Source: Rhodobacteraceae bacterium MED-G08 (GTDB lineage Bacteria > Pseudomonadota > Alphaproteobacteria > Rhodobacterales > Rhodobacteraceae). From it: a stretch of 64,000 nucleotides of DNA. The notes beneath the pieces were generated by a model that saw nothing but the letters and a program-made list of their open reading frames with translations, was not told the origin of the DNA and searched no databases. Location of the stretch: assembly GCA_002457055.1 (NCBI GenBank), contig NTKT01000003.1, positions 62,001-126,000 of the forward strand. Direction: 5' to 3'. This document shows, piece by piece, positions 17,198-26,776 of this stretch. A program made the position numbers and the translations under genes. Each line of letters opens with the position of its first letter. Position 1 is the stretch's first letter.

Positions 17198-18205
17198 TTA
17201 GGGTTTTTTTCTCGATACTGCGAGAGGTTTTTCAGCCAGAATTATTTTAAACCTATTATCTCCCCCAATTTCTTTCGAATTACCAAAATATCTACACAGT
17301 ATATTTTCGTAGGGAAGGTGCCTATTTGACACCATGTATAACTTACCATTCCTGAGTAGGTTTTTAGCAGCAGAAATTATAAATCCTTCACCTAACTCAA
17401 TGTCTAACTTACCATTTGAGTGGAAAGGGGGATTCATTACAACGAAATCTAAAGGTTTCGGCGCTCTCCATTGCTGTACATCGTCCCAAACGAATTCAAC
17501 TTTAGATGTATCACAATTTTTTACGGCGCATTCTAATGCCCGTTTTGAGGTATCTATTGCAAAAATATTATCAACTAACTCTAAGTTTTCCAAAAATTTT
17601 GTCAGAAAACCCCAACCAGCACCAAAATCAGCGCCAGAGCCATTTAAATTTTCGGGTAATTGGTCTCTCAATAACTTAGACCCTGGATCAACATGATCCG
17701 AAGAAAAAACACCTGCTAAAGTTACAAACTCGTTGTTAATTTTATTAAATTTATTAGGGTGCCACGTTGACGGTAGATTTCCGCTAGCCGTTTTGTAAAC
17801 TGCTATTTTGCCATGTGCTTTAGAAAGGTTTACGTCAAAGGAAATTTGTTTTTGGAGTTCTTTGATAATAGAAACAATGCCATCGTTTTTGTCTCCATCT
17901 ATCACGACATATCCTTTTTTAGCAATTTTGGAGCCCAAAAGTATCAACTCTCTCGCAAGCTCTTTCGACTTTGGCAGAAGAACTATCGAAACATCTGCTA
18001 AGAAATTTACGTCTGATTTACAGTTGTAGCCTGCACCCGACAGAGGAGAATAAAGTCTGATGTCATCAGTTAAAACAACGGTATTCTTATTGCTGAAGTA
18101 ATCTAAATCGGTTAAATCTTGCGGGTTGATAAAACACGTTGTTTTATTTGCAGTAAAAAGATCTGGAAGGATATCTTTTAAAACAGATAAACGCTTAACA
18201 AACAT
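17198..18205 (-). CDS. RsmC/RlmG-type rRNA guanine methyltransferase
   Basis: 335 residues in two tandem methyltransferase-like halves, the architecture of RsmC (16S rRNA m2G1207) and RlmG. The N-terminal half (to about 160) is a degenerate fold. The C-terminal half has SAM-binding GADFGAGWGFLTKF around 193-206 and the catalytic motif NPPFHSNG near 263-270, the N2-guanine signature. The ending IILAEKPLAVSRKK is typical (xKAxK-like tails). It lies 27 bp upstream of the SDR gene and 31 bp downstream of clpS on the same strand. Exact target nucleotide not determinable. Confidence 0.82.
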   Translation of the reverse strand: MFVKRLSVLKDILPDLFTANKTTCFINPQDLTDLDYFSNKNTVVLTDDIRLYSPLSGAGYNCKSDVNFLADVSIVLLPKSKELARELILLGSKIAKKGYVVIDGDKNDGIVSIIKELQKQISFDVNLSKAHGKIAVYKTASGNLPSTWHPNKFNKINNEFVTLAGVFSSDHVDPGSKLLRDQLPENLNGSGADFGAGWGFLTKFLENLELVDNIFAIDTSKRALECAVKNCDTSKVEFVWDDVQQWRAPKPLDFVVMNPPFHSNGKLDIELGEGFIISAAKNLLRNGKLYMVSNRHLPYENILCRYFGNSKEIGGDNRFKIILAEKPLAVSRKKP

Positions 18206-18236
18206 AAATAATTCTTGCTAAAATACCTTGCCAAAA

Positions 18237-18575
18237 TCACTCTTTCTCCATCGTGCATTGTAATGGATGTTGATGACGCCTAGAAAAATCCATTACCTGA
18301 GCAACTTTTGTTTCTGCAATTTCATGACTAAAAATTCCCACAACAGCCATTCCTTTTTTGTGAACTGTCAACATGATCTCAAATGCTTGAGTATGATTTT
18401 TACCAAAAAATCGCTCCAAGACTACAACCACAAATTCCATTGGAGTGTAGTCGTCATTTAATAAAAGGACTTTGTACAACGGTGGACGCTTTGTCTTAGT
18501 GCGAGTTTCTAGCGCTACACCTTGTTCGCCATCCTGATCAAACTCACCTGACATTTGGTGGGGAACAACCGGCAT
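18237..18575 (-). CDS. clpS: ATP-dependent Clp protease adaptor ClpS
   Basis: 112 residues. ClpS delivers N-degron substrates to ClpAP. The core begins at about residue 30 with [20 protein letters not shown], in which the ND-Y-TPM segment forms the binding pocket for N-terminal bulky residues. It continues with [41 protein letters not shown], matching the family nearly throughout. The first ~25 residues are a variable tail, which may begin at Met1 or Met8. No clpA follows within the window; the downstream gene is the RsmC-like methyltransferase. Confidence 0.95.
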   Translation of the reverse strand: MPVVPHQMSGEFDQDGEQGVALETRTKTKRPPLYKVLLLNDDYTPMEFVVVVLERFFGKNHTQAFEIMLTVHKKGMAVVGIFSHEIAETKVAQVMDFSRRHQHPLQCTMEKE

Positions 18576-18882
18576 TTTCTCTCAACGTGTTATTATTTAT
18601 CAATTGGTTATATAATGTAGCGGTGTAACTTGAAAAGACCCTTACAAGCCATACCAAAAATAAATTAAAATGATGGGTAAGTCAGTCAATTTATTCTCAA
18701 ACTTTAATACAAAAATACATATCTAGTATATCGCATATACACTGATACCATATATTGTGCCCAACTGCCTTGATAAAACAAAAAAGTAAGTGAAATTAAG
18801 ACTTTATTTGACAAAGTTCGCTTAATATTGTTGATTGTTTGGAAATAATCTGACCAGAAAACTGGCAGTGTGAGGCAGGAAA
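18576..18882. other. 307 bp divergent intergenic region, no gene seen
   Basis: This AT-rich gap lies between divergent clpS and the D,D-carboxypeptidase gene and must hold promoters for both. I see a consensus -35 hexamer TTGACA at 18808-18813 pointing toward the carboxypeptidase, but no convincing -10 at normal spacing. No tRNA-like or conserved RNA structure is apparent. An 18-codon frame from 18670 has no ribosome-binding site and I do not call it. Confidence 0.5.
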
Positions 18883-20301
18883 TTGGTAGTTAATATTACG
18901 AAACGGCTTTTACAGTCCGCTTGGTTGGGCATATTCACTATACTATTCATTTCAATGGTAGTGCTGGCGTCACAGCCAGCCATGGCAGCTACTTATGCTG
19001 CAATGGTTATGGATGCGCGAGATGGTAGCGTTTTACATGCTGAAAATGCAGACCAGAGATTACATCCAGCATCATTAACTAAAATGATGACATTATATAT
19101 CGCATTTGAAGCAGTTGAGAACGGAGAAATAACCCTTGATACGAAGGTTAAAATTTCAAAAAAGGCCGCTTCGGAACCACCCTCTAAACTCGGCCTTAAA
19201 GCGGGTCAACGTATCAGCCTGCGATATTTAATTAGAGCCGCTGCAATCAAGTCAGCTAATGATGCTGCTACAGCTATTGGAGAGGCAATAGAGGGCAGTG
19301 AAGCGGCTTTTGCACGGCGGATGAACCGAACTGCAAAAGCACTCGGCATGAATCGAACAACCTTTAAGAATGCTCACGGTCTCACTCAGCTAGGACATCT
19401 CTCTACTGCCAGGGATATGACAGTACTTGGGAGACATGTTTTTTATGATTACCCAGAATATTATAATTTGTTTTCGCGACGCACAGCTAATGCCGGGATA
19501 AAAAAGGTTCGTCATACGAATACCCGCTTTTTAGCAAATTACAGGGGTGCTGATGGTATTAAAACAGGGTTTACAAGTGCAGCTGGTTACACCCTCACCG
19601 CGTCTGCTGAGAGGGGACGCGAAAGAATAATTACAACTGTGTTTGGCGGAAGAAGTATTGCTACAAGAAATAGACAAGTGGCGAAGTTAATGGACCTAGG
19701 CTTCAAAAAAGCACCAACGAATGTCTCTTTAAGGAAACCACACCTGCCAAACTACTCATCGATTAACTTAGACGCTCGAAAGATTAAGAGATCTTCTGGT
19801 GCAGTTCGAAAAAGTTTAGTCCCTAAACCACGACCGGGTTCAAATACTGCAATCGTAGCATCTGTAGATCTTTCAGATGGGATCGAGAAAACCCTTAAAA
19901 TGCTAATGGTGGCTGCAGAAAAATCAGAAAAGGTTGATACAGCACAAATTCACCTTGCAACCCTGGACATTAAATCTTCTGACACAATATCTTCCACAGT
20001 CACAAAAGAAACAAATATGCTGAAGCAAGCAAGGCTTGTGAGCCATAATTCATCAGATGAACACAAAATTTGGGGTGTTAATGTGGGTCGCTTTGGCACC
20101 AGATATGCAGCAGAAAAAATGCTAATCAAAACTGCACTTGCAGAAATGCCAACATTGGGTGGTTCGTTGCGTAAAGTTGTGAAAACAAAACTTGGTTTTG
20201 AAGCAAACTTTTACGGTGTTTCGAAAATTACGGCTGAACAGGCCTGCCGCAAGTTAGCTAGCCGACACATAACGTGTGACGTTATAAATCCATCTGGATA
20301 A
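18883..20301 (+). CDS. D-alanyl-D-alanine carboxypeptidase with C-terminal SPOR-like domain
   Basis: Penicillin-binding protein of the DacA/C/F (S11) family that trims D-Ala from peptidoglycan pentapeptides in the periplasm. The signal peptide covers about residues 1-36 (ending QPAMAA). Catalytic motifs are S64-L-T-K67, S124-A-N126 and K227-T-G229. The last ~75 residues (IWGVNVGRFGTRYAAEKMLIKTAL ... CDVINPSG) look like a SPOR domain, which binds denuded septal glycan. The start is TTG at 18883, with AGGCAGGA at 18873-18880 as the only good ribosome-binding site. The linker (residues ~290-385) is low in conservation. Confidence 0.9.
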   Translation: MVVNITKRLLQSAWLGIFTILFISMVVLASQPAMAATYAAMVMDARDGSVLHAENADQRLHPASLTKMMTLYIAFEAVENGEITLDTKVKISKKAASEPPSKLGLKAGQRISLRYLIRAAAIKSANDAATAIGEAIEGSEAAFARRMNRTAKALGMNRTTFKNAHGLTQLGHLSTARDMTVLGRHVFYDYPEYYNLFSRRTANAGIKKVRHTNTRFLANYRGADGIKTGFTSAAGYTLTASAERGRERIITTVFGGRSIATRNRQVAKLMDLGFKKAPTNVSLRKPHLPNYSSINLDARKIKRSSGAVRKSLVPKPRPGSNTAIVASVDLSDGIEKTLKMLMVAAEKSEKVDTAQIHLATLDIKSSDTISSTVTKETNMLKQARLVSHNSSDEHKIWGVNVGRFGTRYAAEKMLIKTALAEMPTLGGSLRKVVKTKLGFEANFYGVSKITAEQACRKLASRHITCDVINPSG

Positions 20302-20347
20302 ATCTAAATGCAGATTAACTTTTAAACTAAAAAGATATTTAAAGTTT

Positions 20348-21928
20348 TTACTGAACCGATTTTAACAAGTTTTTCGTATAACTGTTTTTAGGATTAGTAT
20401 AAACTTGCTTTGCATCACCCGTTTCAACAATATTCCCATCTTTCATAACAATAATACGATGTGACATTGACCTTATAACTTTTAGATCGTGGCTTATAAA
20501 AATATATGCTATTTTATGTTTTTTTTGCAGAGCTTTAAGCAAATCAACAATTTGAACTTGGACGGTTCTATCTAAGGCTGAGGTGGGTTCATCCAAAACT
20601 ACTAATTTTGGCTTCAAAGCCATAGCTCTGGCAATTGCTATGCGTTGTCTTTGACCGCCAGAGAATTCATGAGGATAACGATGCCTTGTTTTAGGATCTA
20701 AGCCAACTTCTAACATTGCTTCTGCGACCAACTTTTCAGTTTCGTGCAAAGAAGTAGGAAAATGAACTTTCACACCCTCTAATATTATTTGCTCACAAGT
20801 CATTCGAGGCGATAATGATCCATACGGATCTTGAAAAACGATCTGGATATCTTTTCTTAATTTTCTAAGGTCTTTAAGAGAGAATTCATTTAAATTCCGA
20901 CGATTAAAATAAACTGAACCTTCATATTTAATTAGGCGCATCAATGCGAGGGCAAGCGTAGACTTACCAGACCCACTCTCACCAACGACGCCTATAGTCT
21001 CTCCCTCTCTAACAGTTAAATTAGCCTCATTAACAGCTTTCACAAAACCTACTGTGCGTTTAAGAAAACCCCTTTGGATGGGAAACCAAACCTTCAGGGC
21101 GGAAACCTCAGCAACAACATCAGCTTTTTCATCCACCGGGTCAGGACTGATCGAAGTATTGGCGAAAAGAAGTTTTCTGGTGTATGGATGGCTTGGTTTT
21201 TCGAAAACCTCTGATACTAAACCATCTTCAACGATTTTTCCATTTTTCATCACACAAACTCGGTTTGCTAATCTTTTAACTAGCCCGAGATCGTGCGTAA
21301 TAAAAAGAATGCCCATCTCGGTATCTTTTCTCAATTGAACAAGCAAATCTAATATTTGCGACTCAATAGTGACATCCAGTGCCGTTGTTGGCTCATCCGC
21401 AATCAAAATTTTCGGGTTATTTGCGAGTGCCATTGCGATCATTACACGCTGACGTTGACCGCCTGATAGTTGGTGAGGGTAAGCACTTAGCCTTTGTCTC
21501 GGACTATCTATGCCGACTCGCATCAACAACTCAACAATATATTCTCTAATGTTACTAAAATACGAAGCACTATGCAGTTCAACCGCTTCACTTAGTTGCT
21601 TTTCAATGGTGTGAAGTGGATTCAAAGATGTCATAGGCTCCTGAAAAATAAAACTGACCTCACTACCACGAACACTTTTGAGTTCTTTATGACTAATGCC
21701 CAGTAATTCGTTGCCTTGAAGTTTAATCGAGCCAGAAACATCCGCATTATTTGGCAGCAACGAAAGTATTGAGAGGGCCGAAACTGATTTGCCAGATCCA
21801 CTTTCTCCAACTAAGGCTAAGACCTCTCCCTTGTTAATTTCAAAATCAATTCCATCGACGGCAATAACCTCTGATCCATCACTCTGAAATTTTACCCCAA
21901 GATTATTTACAGATAATAGAGAGGTCAT
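20348..21928 (-). CDS. yejF: Dual ATP-binding subunit of a YejABEF-type peptide ABC transporter
   Basis: 526 residues holding two complete ABC ATPase domains in one chain. Walker A GESGSGKS occurs twice (about residues 36-43 and 315-322). The signatures are LSGGQRQR and FSGGQRQR, and Walker B strands are ILIADEPTT and LVVLDEPTS. DppD/OppD-type inserts follow each half. This fused form is YejF, which powers uptake of oligopeptides and microcin C-like compounds. The start overlaps the yejE stop by 4 bp (ATGA), indicating translational coupling within yejA-B-E-F. Confidence 0.93.
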   Translation of the reverse strand: MTSLLSVNNLGVKFQSDGSEVIAVDGIDFEINKGEVLALVGESGSGKSVSALSILSLLPNNADVSGSIKLQGNELLGISHKELKSVRGSEVSFIFQEPMTSLNPLHTIEKQLSEAVELHSASYFSNIREYIVELLMRVGIDSPRQRLSAYPHQLSGGQRQRVMIAMALANNPKILIADEPTTALDVTIESQILDLLVQLRKDTEMGILFITHDLGLVKRLANRVCVMKNGKIVEDGLVSEVFEKPSHPYTRKLLFANTSISPDPVDEKADVVAEVSALKVWFPIQRGFLKRTVGFVKAVNEANLTVREGETIGVVGESGSGKSTLALALMRLIKYEGSVYFNRRNLNEFSLKDLRKLRKDIQIVFQDPYGSLSPRMTCEQIILEGVKVHFPTSLHETEKLVAEAMLEVGLDPKTRHRYPHEFSGGQRQRIAIARAMALKPKLVVLDEPTSALDRTVQVQIVDLLKALQKKHKIAYIFISHDLKVIRSMSHRIIVMKDGNIVETGDAKQVYTNPKNSYTKNLLKSVQ

Positions 21929-23031
21929 TTGAAGGTCTTCCTAGGATCAAAAGCGTCGCGAATACCTTCAAAAATAAAAACAAGCAGTGCCAACATTATT
22001 GCAAACGTAAAAAAGGCAGTAAAGCCTAGCCATGGCGCCTGAAGGTTTTGTTTCGCTTGCAAAGTCAACTCTCCCAGAGACGGAGCAGAGGCAGGCAATC
22101 CAAAACCCAAAAAATCCAATGAAGCTAGAGTAGCAATTGTTCCAGTAACAATAAAAGGCATCAAAGTTAATGTAGCCACCATTGCATTTGGCAACATATG
22201 GCGAAACATAATTATAAAGTTACTTACACCCAAAGCTTTTGCAGCAGTTACGTATTCTAAATTTCTAGCCCTCAAAAATTCAGCTCGTACTACGCCAACC
22301 AGACCCATCCAACCGAAAAGAACTGTTAACAAAACAAGCAACCAAAAACTTCTACCTAAAATAGCAAATAATATTATGATTACGTACAAGGAAGGCACCG
22401 CACCCCAAATCTCTATAAATCTCTGGAAAAGTAAATCTGTTCGTCCTCCAAAATATCCTTGAACAGCGCCTGCTAGAATACCCAAAAGACTTGAAGCTAT
22501 TGTTACTAACAAAGTAAACATTATTGATATGCGAAATCCATAAATTACACGAGCCAGAACATCTCTCTTTACATCATCCGTGCCTAATATATTTGATTTA
22601 CTGGGGGGCAATGGTGCCGCTCCAGGAACATCAACAGATGTGTCAAAAGAGTATGGGATTAGGGGCCAGACAATCCAACCACGATGAATCTCTAAGTGTT
22701 CAAACTCACCTAACTTGATAGCTTCTACGATATCTTCAGGTTCCTCAAAACACTCAATAAGACCACCGGAAAGAATTAGACACTCTACTTCTACCTCTTT
22801 GTAAGCTGCCTCAGTTTTAAAATCTCCTCCAAACCTAGTCTCAGGATAGAATGTAAAGATAGGCATATGTATTTCACCTCTGTAACTGACGAAAATTGGC
22901 TTATCATTAGCAATAAATTCAGCAAAAAGAGACAGAGTAAATAAACCAGAGAAGATAATCAGTGACCAAAATGCCCTATTGTTGGATCTAAAGTTTCGCC
23001 ATCTTCGTTTTGTAATTGGTGAGCCCAGCAA
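21925..23031 (-). CDS. yejE: Peptide ABC transporter permease YejE
   Basis: 368 residues, inner-membrane permease of the DppC family. The N-terminus RRWRNFRSNNRAFWSLIIF is the typical OppC N-terminal motif. A long periplasmic insert (about 50-145) includes GAAPLPPSKSNILGTDDVKRDV, the conserved LGTDxxGRDV-like sequence. The cytoplasmic EAA loop, EYVTAAKALGVSNFIIMFRHMLPNA, contacts the ATPase. It starts 3 bp after yejB and overlaps yejF. The long insert is characteristic of YejE rather than DppC. Confidence 0.92.
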   Translation of the reverse strand: MLGSPITKRRWRNFRSNNRAFWSLIIFSGLFTLSLFAEFIANDKPIFVSYRGEIHMPIFTFYPETRFGGDFKTEAAYKEVEVECLILSGGLIECFEEPEDIVEAIKLGEFEHLEIHRGWIVWPLIPYSFDTSVDVPGAAPLPPSKSNILGTDDVKRDVLARVIYGFRISIMFTLLVTIASSLLGILAGAVQGYFGGRTDLLFQRFIEIWGAVPSLYVIIILFAILGRSFWLLVLLTVLFGWMGLVGVVRAEFLRARNLEYVTAAKALGVSNFIIMFRHMLPNAMVATLTLMPFIVTGTIATLASLDFLGFGLPASAPSLGELTLQAKQNLQAPWLGFTAFFTFAIMLALLVFIFEGIRDAFDPRKTFK

Positions 23032-23034
23032 ACG

Positions 23035-24117
23035 CTAACCCTCTCTGATTTCAAAATCAATGCGAGGATCTATAAACACATACATTAGGTCAGAAATTAT
23101 GCCAACCACTAGCCCCATTAGACCAAATATAAAAAGTGTTCCAAATATTACTGGATAATCACGTGCAATAGCAGCCTCAAAACCCATCCTACCGAGACCG
23201 TCGAGCGAAAAAATAGTTTCAATTATGAGGGAACCTGTAAAAAAAACCCCTATGAAAACAGCTGGAAATCCAGCTATTACAATTAACATAGCGTTACGAA
23301 AAACATGTCCGTAAAGTACGCGTTTTTCACTGACACCCTTCGATCTGGCTGTAATCACATAATTCTTCTGAATTTCATCCAAAAAGCTATTCTTTGTCAA
23401 AAGGGTCAAGGTTGCAAACGCTGAAATTGATGATGCTAAAACTGGTAAAGAAATGTGCCAGAGATAATCCATAACTTTTGAAAATAGCCCAAGCTCAGAA
23501 AAATTTTCAGATGTAAGGCCTCTGAGAGGAAAAATCTGAAAATATGATCCACCAGCAAATAAAACTAACAACAAAATTGCAAACAAGAAGCCTGGAATTG
23601 CATATGCAAGAACTATGAGCACGCTGGTCCACGTATCAAACTTAGAACCATCTTGGACGGCTTTTCTAATCCCAAGTGGTATTGAAACCATGTAAGCAAT
23701 CAATGTTGACCAAAGACCCAGTGAGATGGATACCGGCATCTTCTCAATCACTAAGTCAATTACTGATATAGACCTGAAATAACTTTCGCCAAAATCCAAG
23801 CGAAGATAATTCCACATCATAAACAAAAACCGAGTAAGGGGTGGCTTATCAAAACCAAACTCTTTTTCTAATTCTGCTATGAACTCTGGTGGTAGGCCCC
23901 TAGCACCAGTATACTTTTCATCCTGTTCAAAGTTCTGAGCAACTTCCTTACCGCCCCCGGCAATACCCTCAAAAACATCACCATTTCCCTCATAGTTTGC
24001 GATTATTTGCTCTATTGGGCCCCCTGGTACAAATTGGGTGAGCGCAAAATTTATCACCATAATCCCAAACAAAGTTGGGATTACCAGTAACAAGCGACGC
24101 AGGATATATGCAGTCAT
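23035..24117 (-). CDS. yejB: Peptide ABC transporter permease YejB
   Basis: 360 residues, the DppB-family partner of YejE. It opens with the hallmark [34 protein letters not shown] and has a longer first periplasmic loop (about 40-100) than DppB, as in YejB. The EAA loop is [25 protein letters not shown] near 260-285. It ends with [17 protein letters not shown]. Spacing is 6 bp after yejA and 3 bp before yejE, so a single operon is clear. Confidence 0.93.
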   Translation of the reverse strand: MTAYILRRLLLVIPTLFGIMVINFALTQFVPGGPIEQIIANYEGNGDVFEGIAGGGKEVAQNFEQDEKYTGARGLPPEFIAELEKEFGFDKPPLTRFLFMMWNYLRLDFGESYFRSISVIDLVIEKMPVSISLGLWSTLIAYMVSIPLGIRKAVQDGSKFDTWTSVLIVLAYAIPGFLFAILLLVLFAGGSYFQIFPLRGLTSENFSELGLFSKVMDYLWHISLPVLASSISAFATLTLLTKNSFLDEIQKNYVITARSKGVSEKRVLYGHVFRNAMLIVIAGFPAVFIGVFFTGSLIIETIFSLDGLGRMGFEAAIARDYPVIFGTLFIFGLMGLVVGIISDLMYVFIDPRIDFEIREG

Positions 24118-24123
24118 CTTAGT

Positions 24124-26022
24124 TTATTGGCGCAGAAAACCAGCATCTTTTAGTGCTTTCGCCTTACTTTCATTATACCACCAATAGTCCAAGTATCCCA
24201 AGTCGTAAGGTGCAATTTCTTCCGGATGTTCATACATATCCCAGTAAGCCACGCGATGCTGATCGTTATACCATTGTGGTATCCAAAAATTGTAAGCTCT
24301 TAGTGTTCGGTCAAGAGCTTTGACTGCCACTTTTAAATCACTTTTATTTTCTGCTGCAACCACATGCTCAATAAGCGCATCGACAGCTGACGATTTCAAA
24401 CCCATTGAATTAAAGACAGAATCATCGGCTGTATCAGACCCAAAGTACTGCTTCAGCCCAGAGGAGGGTTCATATGACATAGGGAATTGATCAGTAATAA
24501 TATCAAAGTCATAGTTACGAGTTCTATCTGTATACTGAGCAGGGTCTATTCTATCATATTCAGCATCGATCCCAGCTGCTTTCATATTTTCAACGAAAGG
24601 AAGTACGATCCTATCAAATGCAGCACTGTCCTCAATTATTTCAATTTCCAAAGTTTCGCCGCTAGCATTTCTTCGAAAACCATCTGCACCAACGAGCCAA
24701 CCAGCATCATCTAATAAAGCATTTGCTTTGCGGAGATTGGCTCGATCCATTGGCTTTGTTCCAGATACCGGAGCCATAACTGCATCCTGCGTGAGTACGC
24801 CGCTTGGCAAATCACTTTCCAACGTTGATAAAAGCTTCATTTCCTCACTAGAGGGCAGTCCAGTGGCCGCCAAGTCTGAGTTTTCCCAAAATGAATTTAT
24901 TCTAGCATATTGTCCGTAGAACAAAGACTCACGGGACCATTCAAAATTAAATAGATAAGATAAAGCCTTTCTCACCCGAATATCAGAAAATTTTTCTCTC
25001 CGGAGATTCATGACAAAACTTTGCCCGTTTGCTATACCTCCATCCGGCATTAATTTTTTTACTACATGCCCATCGTTCAATGCTGGAAAATCGTACGCAG
25101 TGGCCCAACTTTTTGATGAGTTTTCAACCCGCATCGTGTAAGCCCCCGACTTAAATGCTTCAAATGCCGCATTAGTATCCGCAAAATATTCAACTCTGAT
25201 CTCATCAAAATTCGATCGACCCCTATTTATTGGTAGACTTGCGCCCCAATATTCAGGATTTCGTCGATATTTTACCCAACGATTTATTTCAAAGCTTTCT
25301 AGGATATACGGACCTGATCCGATTGCTGGCTCCATTCGAGACTCGTCAAGCCTAGCCTGGCTTCTTTCAAACCAAGCTTGTGATTTAACCGGTAAACCAC
25401 CAACGATTGGTATCGCGTCTCTTTTCGATGCTTGCTCTGAAAATGTGTACTTGATGGTATAGGGACCAATAACCTCAACGCCTTGAACTATTTCAGCCAG
25501 AACAGCCCTGTAGCTGGGCAAACCCTGTTCAAGGAAGAGGTTATAAGTAAACGCTACATCGTCTGCTGTAACAGGAGTTCCGTCAGAAAACTTTGCCTCT
25601 TTGCGAAGTTGAAAAATAACCCATTTTTGATCTGCTGGGTACTCAATACTTTCAGCAAGCAGCCCATATGAAGATCCAATTTCGTCGCCTGTCTCAACAA
25701 GGAGTGACTCGAATGGAGCAGATGAAAGAGACGCAGCTCGTCCCTTCCTTGAATAAGGATTCATCGAGTCAAAAGTACCAAAACCCCATATTGATATTTC
25801 ACCACCTTTTGGCGCATTTGGATTCACGTAGTCTAAATGCTTAAAATCATTTGGGTATTTTAGTTCTCCAAAGAAATTAAACCCATGTGCTTTTATATTG
25901 TCTTGATCTGCATTCACAACAGATGCAGTGGATACTAATGACACAATAAAGATCAAATAAACAAATGCGATCAGTCGAGTTCTTATTATAATTAAATAAT
26001 TAATTTGCAACAATTCCAACAT
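24124..26022 (-). CDS. yejA: Periplasmic peptide-binding protein YejA
   Basis: Solute-binding protein (SBP family 5) that captures peptides for YejBEF. A longer frame opens at 26079, but the ATG at 26022 has AAGGGG six bases upstream and begins just before a signal peptide (RLIAFVYLIFIVSLVSTASVVNA), giving 632 residues. Family blocks are HGFNFFGELKYPNDFKHLDYVNPNAPKGG, KFSDGTPVTADDVAFTYN, and the RVRKALSYLFNFEW segment. Together with a fused two-domain ATPase this identifies the Yej rather than the Dpp system. The gene lies 120 bp downstream of cycM on the same strand. Confidence 0.9.
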   Translation of the reverse strand: MLELLQINYLIIIRTRLIAFVYLIFIVSLVSTASVVNADQDNIKAHGFNFFGELKYPNDFKHLDYVNPNAPKGGEISIWGFGTFDSMNPYSRKGRAASLSSAPFESLLVETGDEIGSSYGLLAESIEYPADQKWVIFQLRKEAKFSDGTPVTADDVAFTYNLFLEQGLPSYRAVLAEIVQGVEVIGPYTIKYTFSEQASKRDAIPIVGGLPVKSQAWFERSQARLDESRMEPAIGSGPYILESFEINRWVKYRRNPEYWGASLPINRGRSNFDEIRVEYFADTNAAFEAFKSGAYTMRVENSSKSWATAYDFPALNDGHVVKKLMPDGGIANGQSFVMNLRREKFSDIRVRKALSYLFNFEWSRESLFYGQYARINSFWENSDLAATGLPSSEEMKLLSTLESDLPSGVLTQDAVMAPVSGTKPMDRANLRKANALLDDAGWLVGADGFRRNASGETLEIEIIEDSAAFDRIVLPFVENMKAAGIDAEYDRIDPAQYTDRTRNYDFDIITDQFPMSYEPSSGLKQYFGSDTADDSVFNSMGLKSSAVDALIEHVVAAENKSDLKVAVKALDRTLRAYNFWIPQWYNDQHRVAYWDMYEHPEEIAPYDLGYLDYWWYNESKAKALKDAGFLRQ

Positions 26023-26142
26023 AACAAACCCCTTTTTCATAACATATGTAAGATTGAGGCAGTTTTTGACCATACTCAAGGCGGTTTTATTAACAGTTAA
26101 AGCAACTATTTACCATTAATAATCAAGCTGATTTTGTCACCT

Positions 26143-26664
26143 TCATTCTTCCACACTGTCCAAGTAGGCAATCAAATTTGCTCGGTCATCAGGCTTTTTG
26201 AGACCTGCAAAGCCCATTTTAGTACCGGGCGCGTATGTTTTAGGATTTTCCAAAAATCCATTCAAGCTGTCAATATCCCAGACATCTGCAACCTTTACCA
26301 AAGCGCCAGAGTAGTTATACCCACTTACAGAACCAACCTCACGATCGACAACAGCATAAAGATGAGGTCCTGTCGCATTAGCACCATCCTCTAGCTTATG
26401 ACATGCCTTACATTTACCCCAGACCTTTGCGCCTTTAGATACATCCGCGACTTCCATTAGAGCAGCAAAGTCAATTTCTTCTTCGGATTCATCAACAATT
26501 TCTTCTTCTTCAACTTCTATAGCATAGCCATAAGCATGCTTTTCCCCGTGCCCATGACCACCCACATGATAGAAGCTTTCGGCAGCCCAATTGCCAAGGA
26601 GATAAATTAACAGGGCGCCACAAAAGCCACCAATTATTTTTGTGAAAATCATTGTATCAAGCAT
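26143..26664 (-). CDS. cycM: Membrane-anchored cytochrome c (CycM-like)
   Basis: 173 residues. An uncleaved N-terminal transmembrane helix (about 5-27) is followed by a His/Glu-rich linker (EVEEEEIVDESEEEID) and a class I cytochrome c domain. Haem attachment is Cys85-x2-Cys88-His89, and the distal Met ligand is in GTKMGFAGL near 148. Such membrane-tethered cytochromes c552/cM carry electrons from the bc1 complex to the cytochrome oxidase. It is divergent from pheA and upstream of yejA, an arrangement I recall as conserved in Rhodobacterales. Confidence 0.9.
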   Translation of the reverse strand: MLDTMIFTKIIGGFCGALLIYLLGNWAAESFYHVGGHGHGEKHAYGYAIEVEEEEIVDESEEEIDFAALMEVADVSKGAKVWGKCKACHKLEDGANATGPHLYAVVDREVGSVSGYNYSGALVKVADVWDIDSLNGFLENPKTYAPGTKMGFAGLKKPDDRANLIAYLDSVEE

Positions 26665-26776
26665 AACACACGGTCCATTTAAACTAGTTTGGAGCTTTCT
26701 ATCCTCATCGATACAGGTTATGCAAGATGTTGATCCGCGACGAAACGCCCTTTAGGGCAAATTTTTGGGGTGAAAG

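Noticed and set aside
18670..18726. An 18-codon frame in the clpS/carboxypeptidase gap as a small protein gene
   Set aside because: No ribosome-binding site, no family resemblance, and such frames are common by chance in AT-rich DNA.
26719..26756. An 11-codon frame before pheA as an attenuator leader peptide
   Set aside because: It encodes no phenylalanine and has no alternative antiterminator pairing that I can find.
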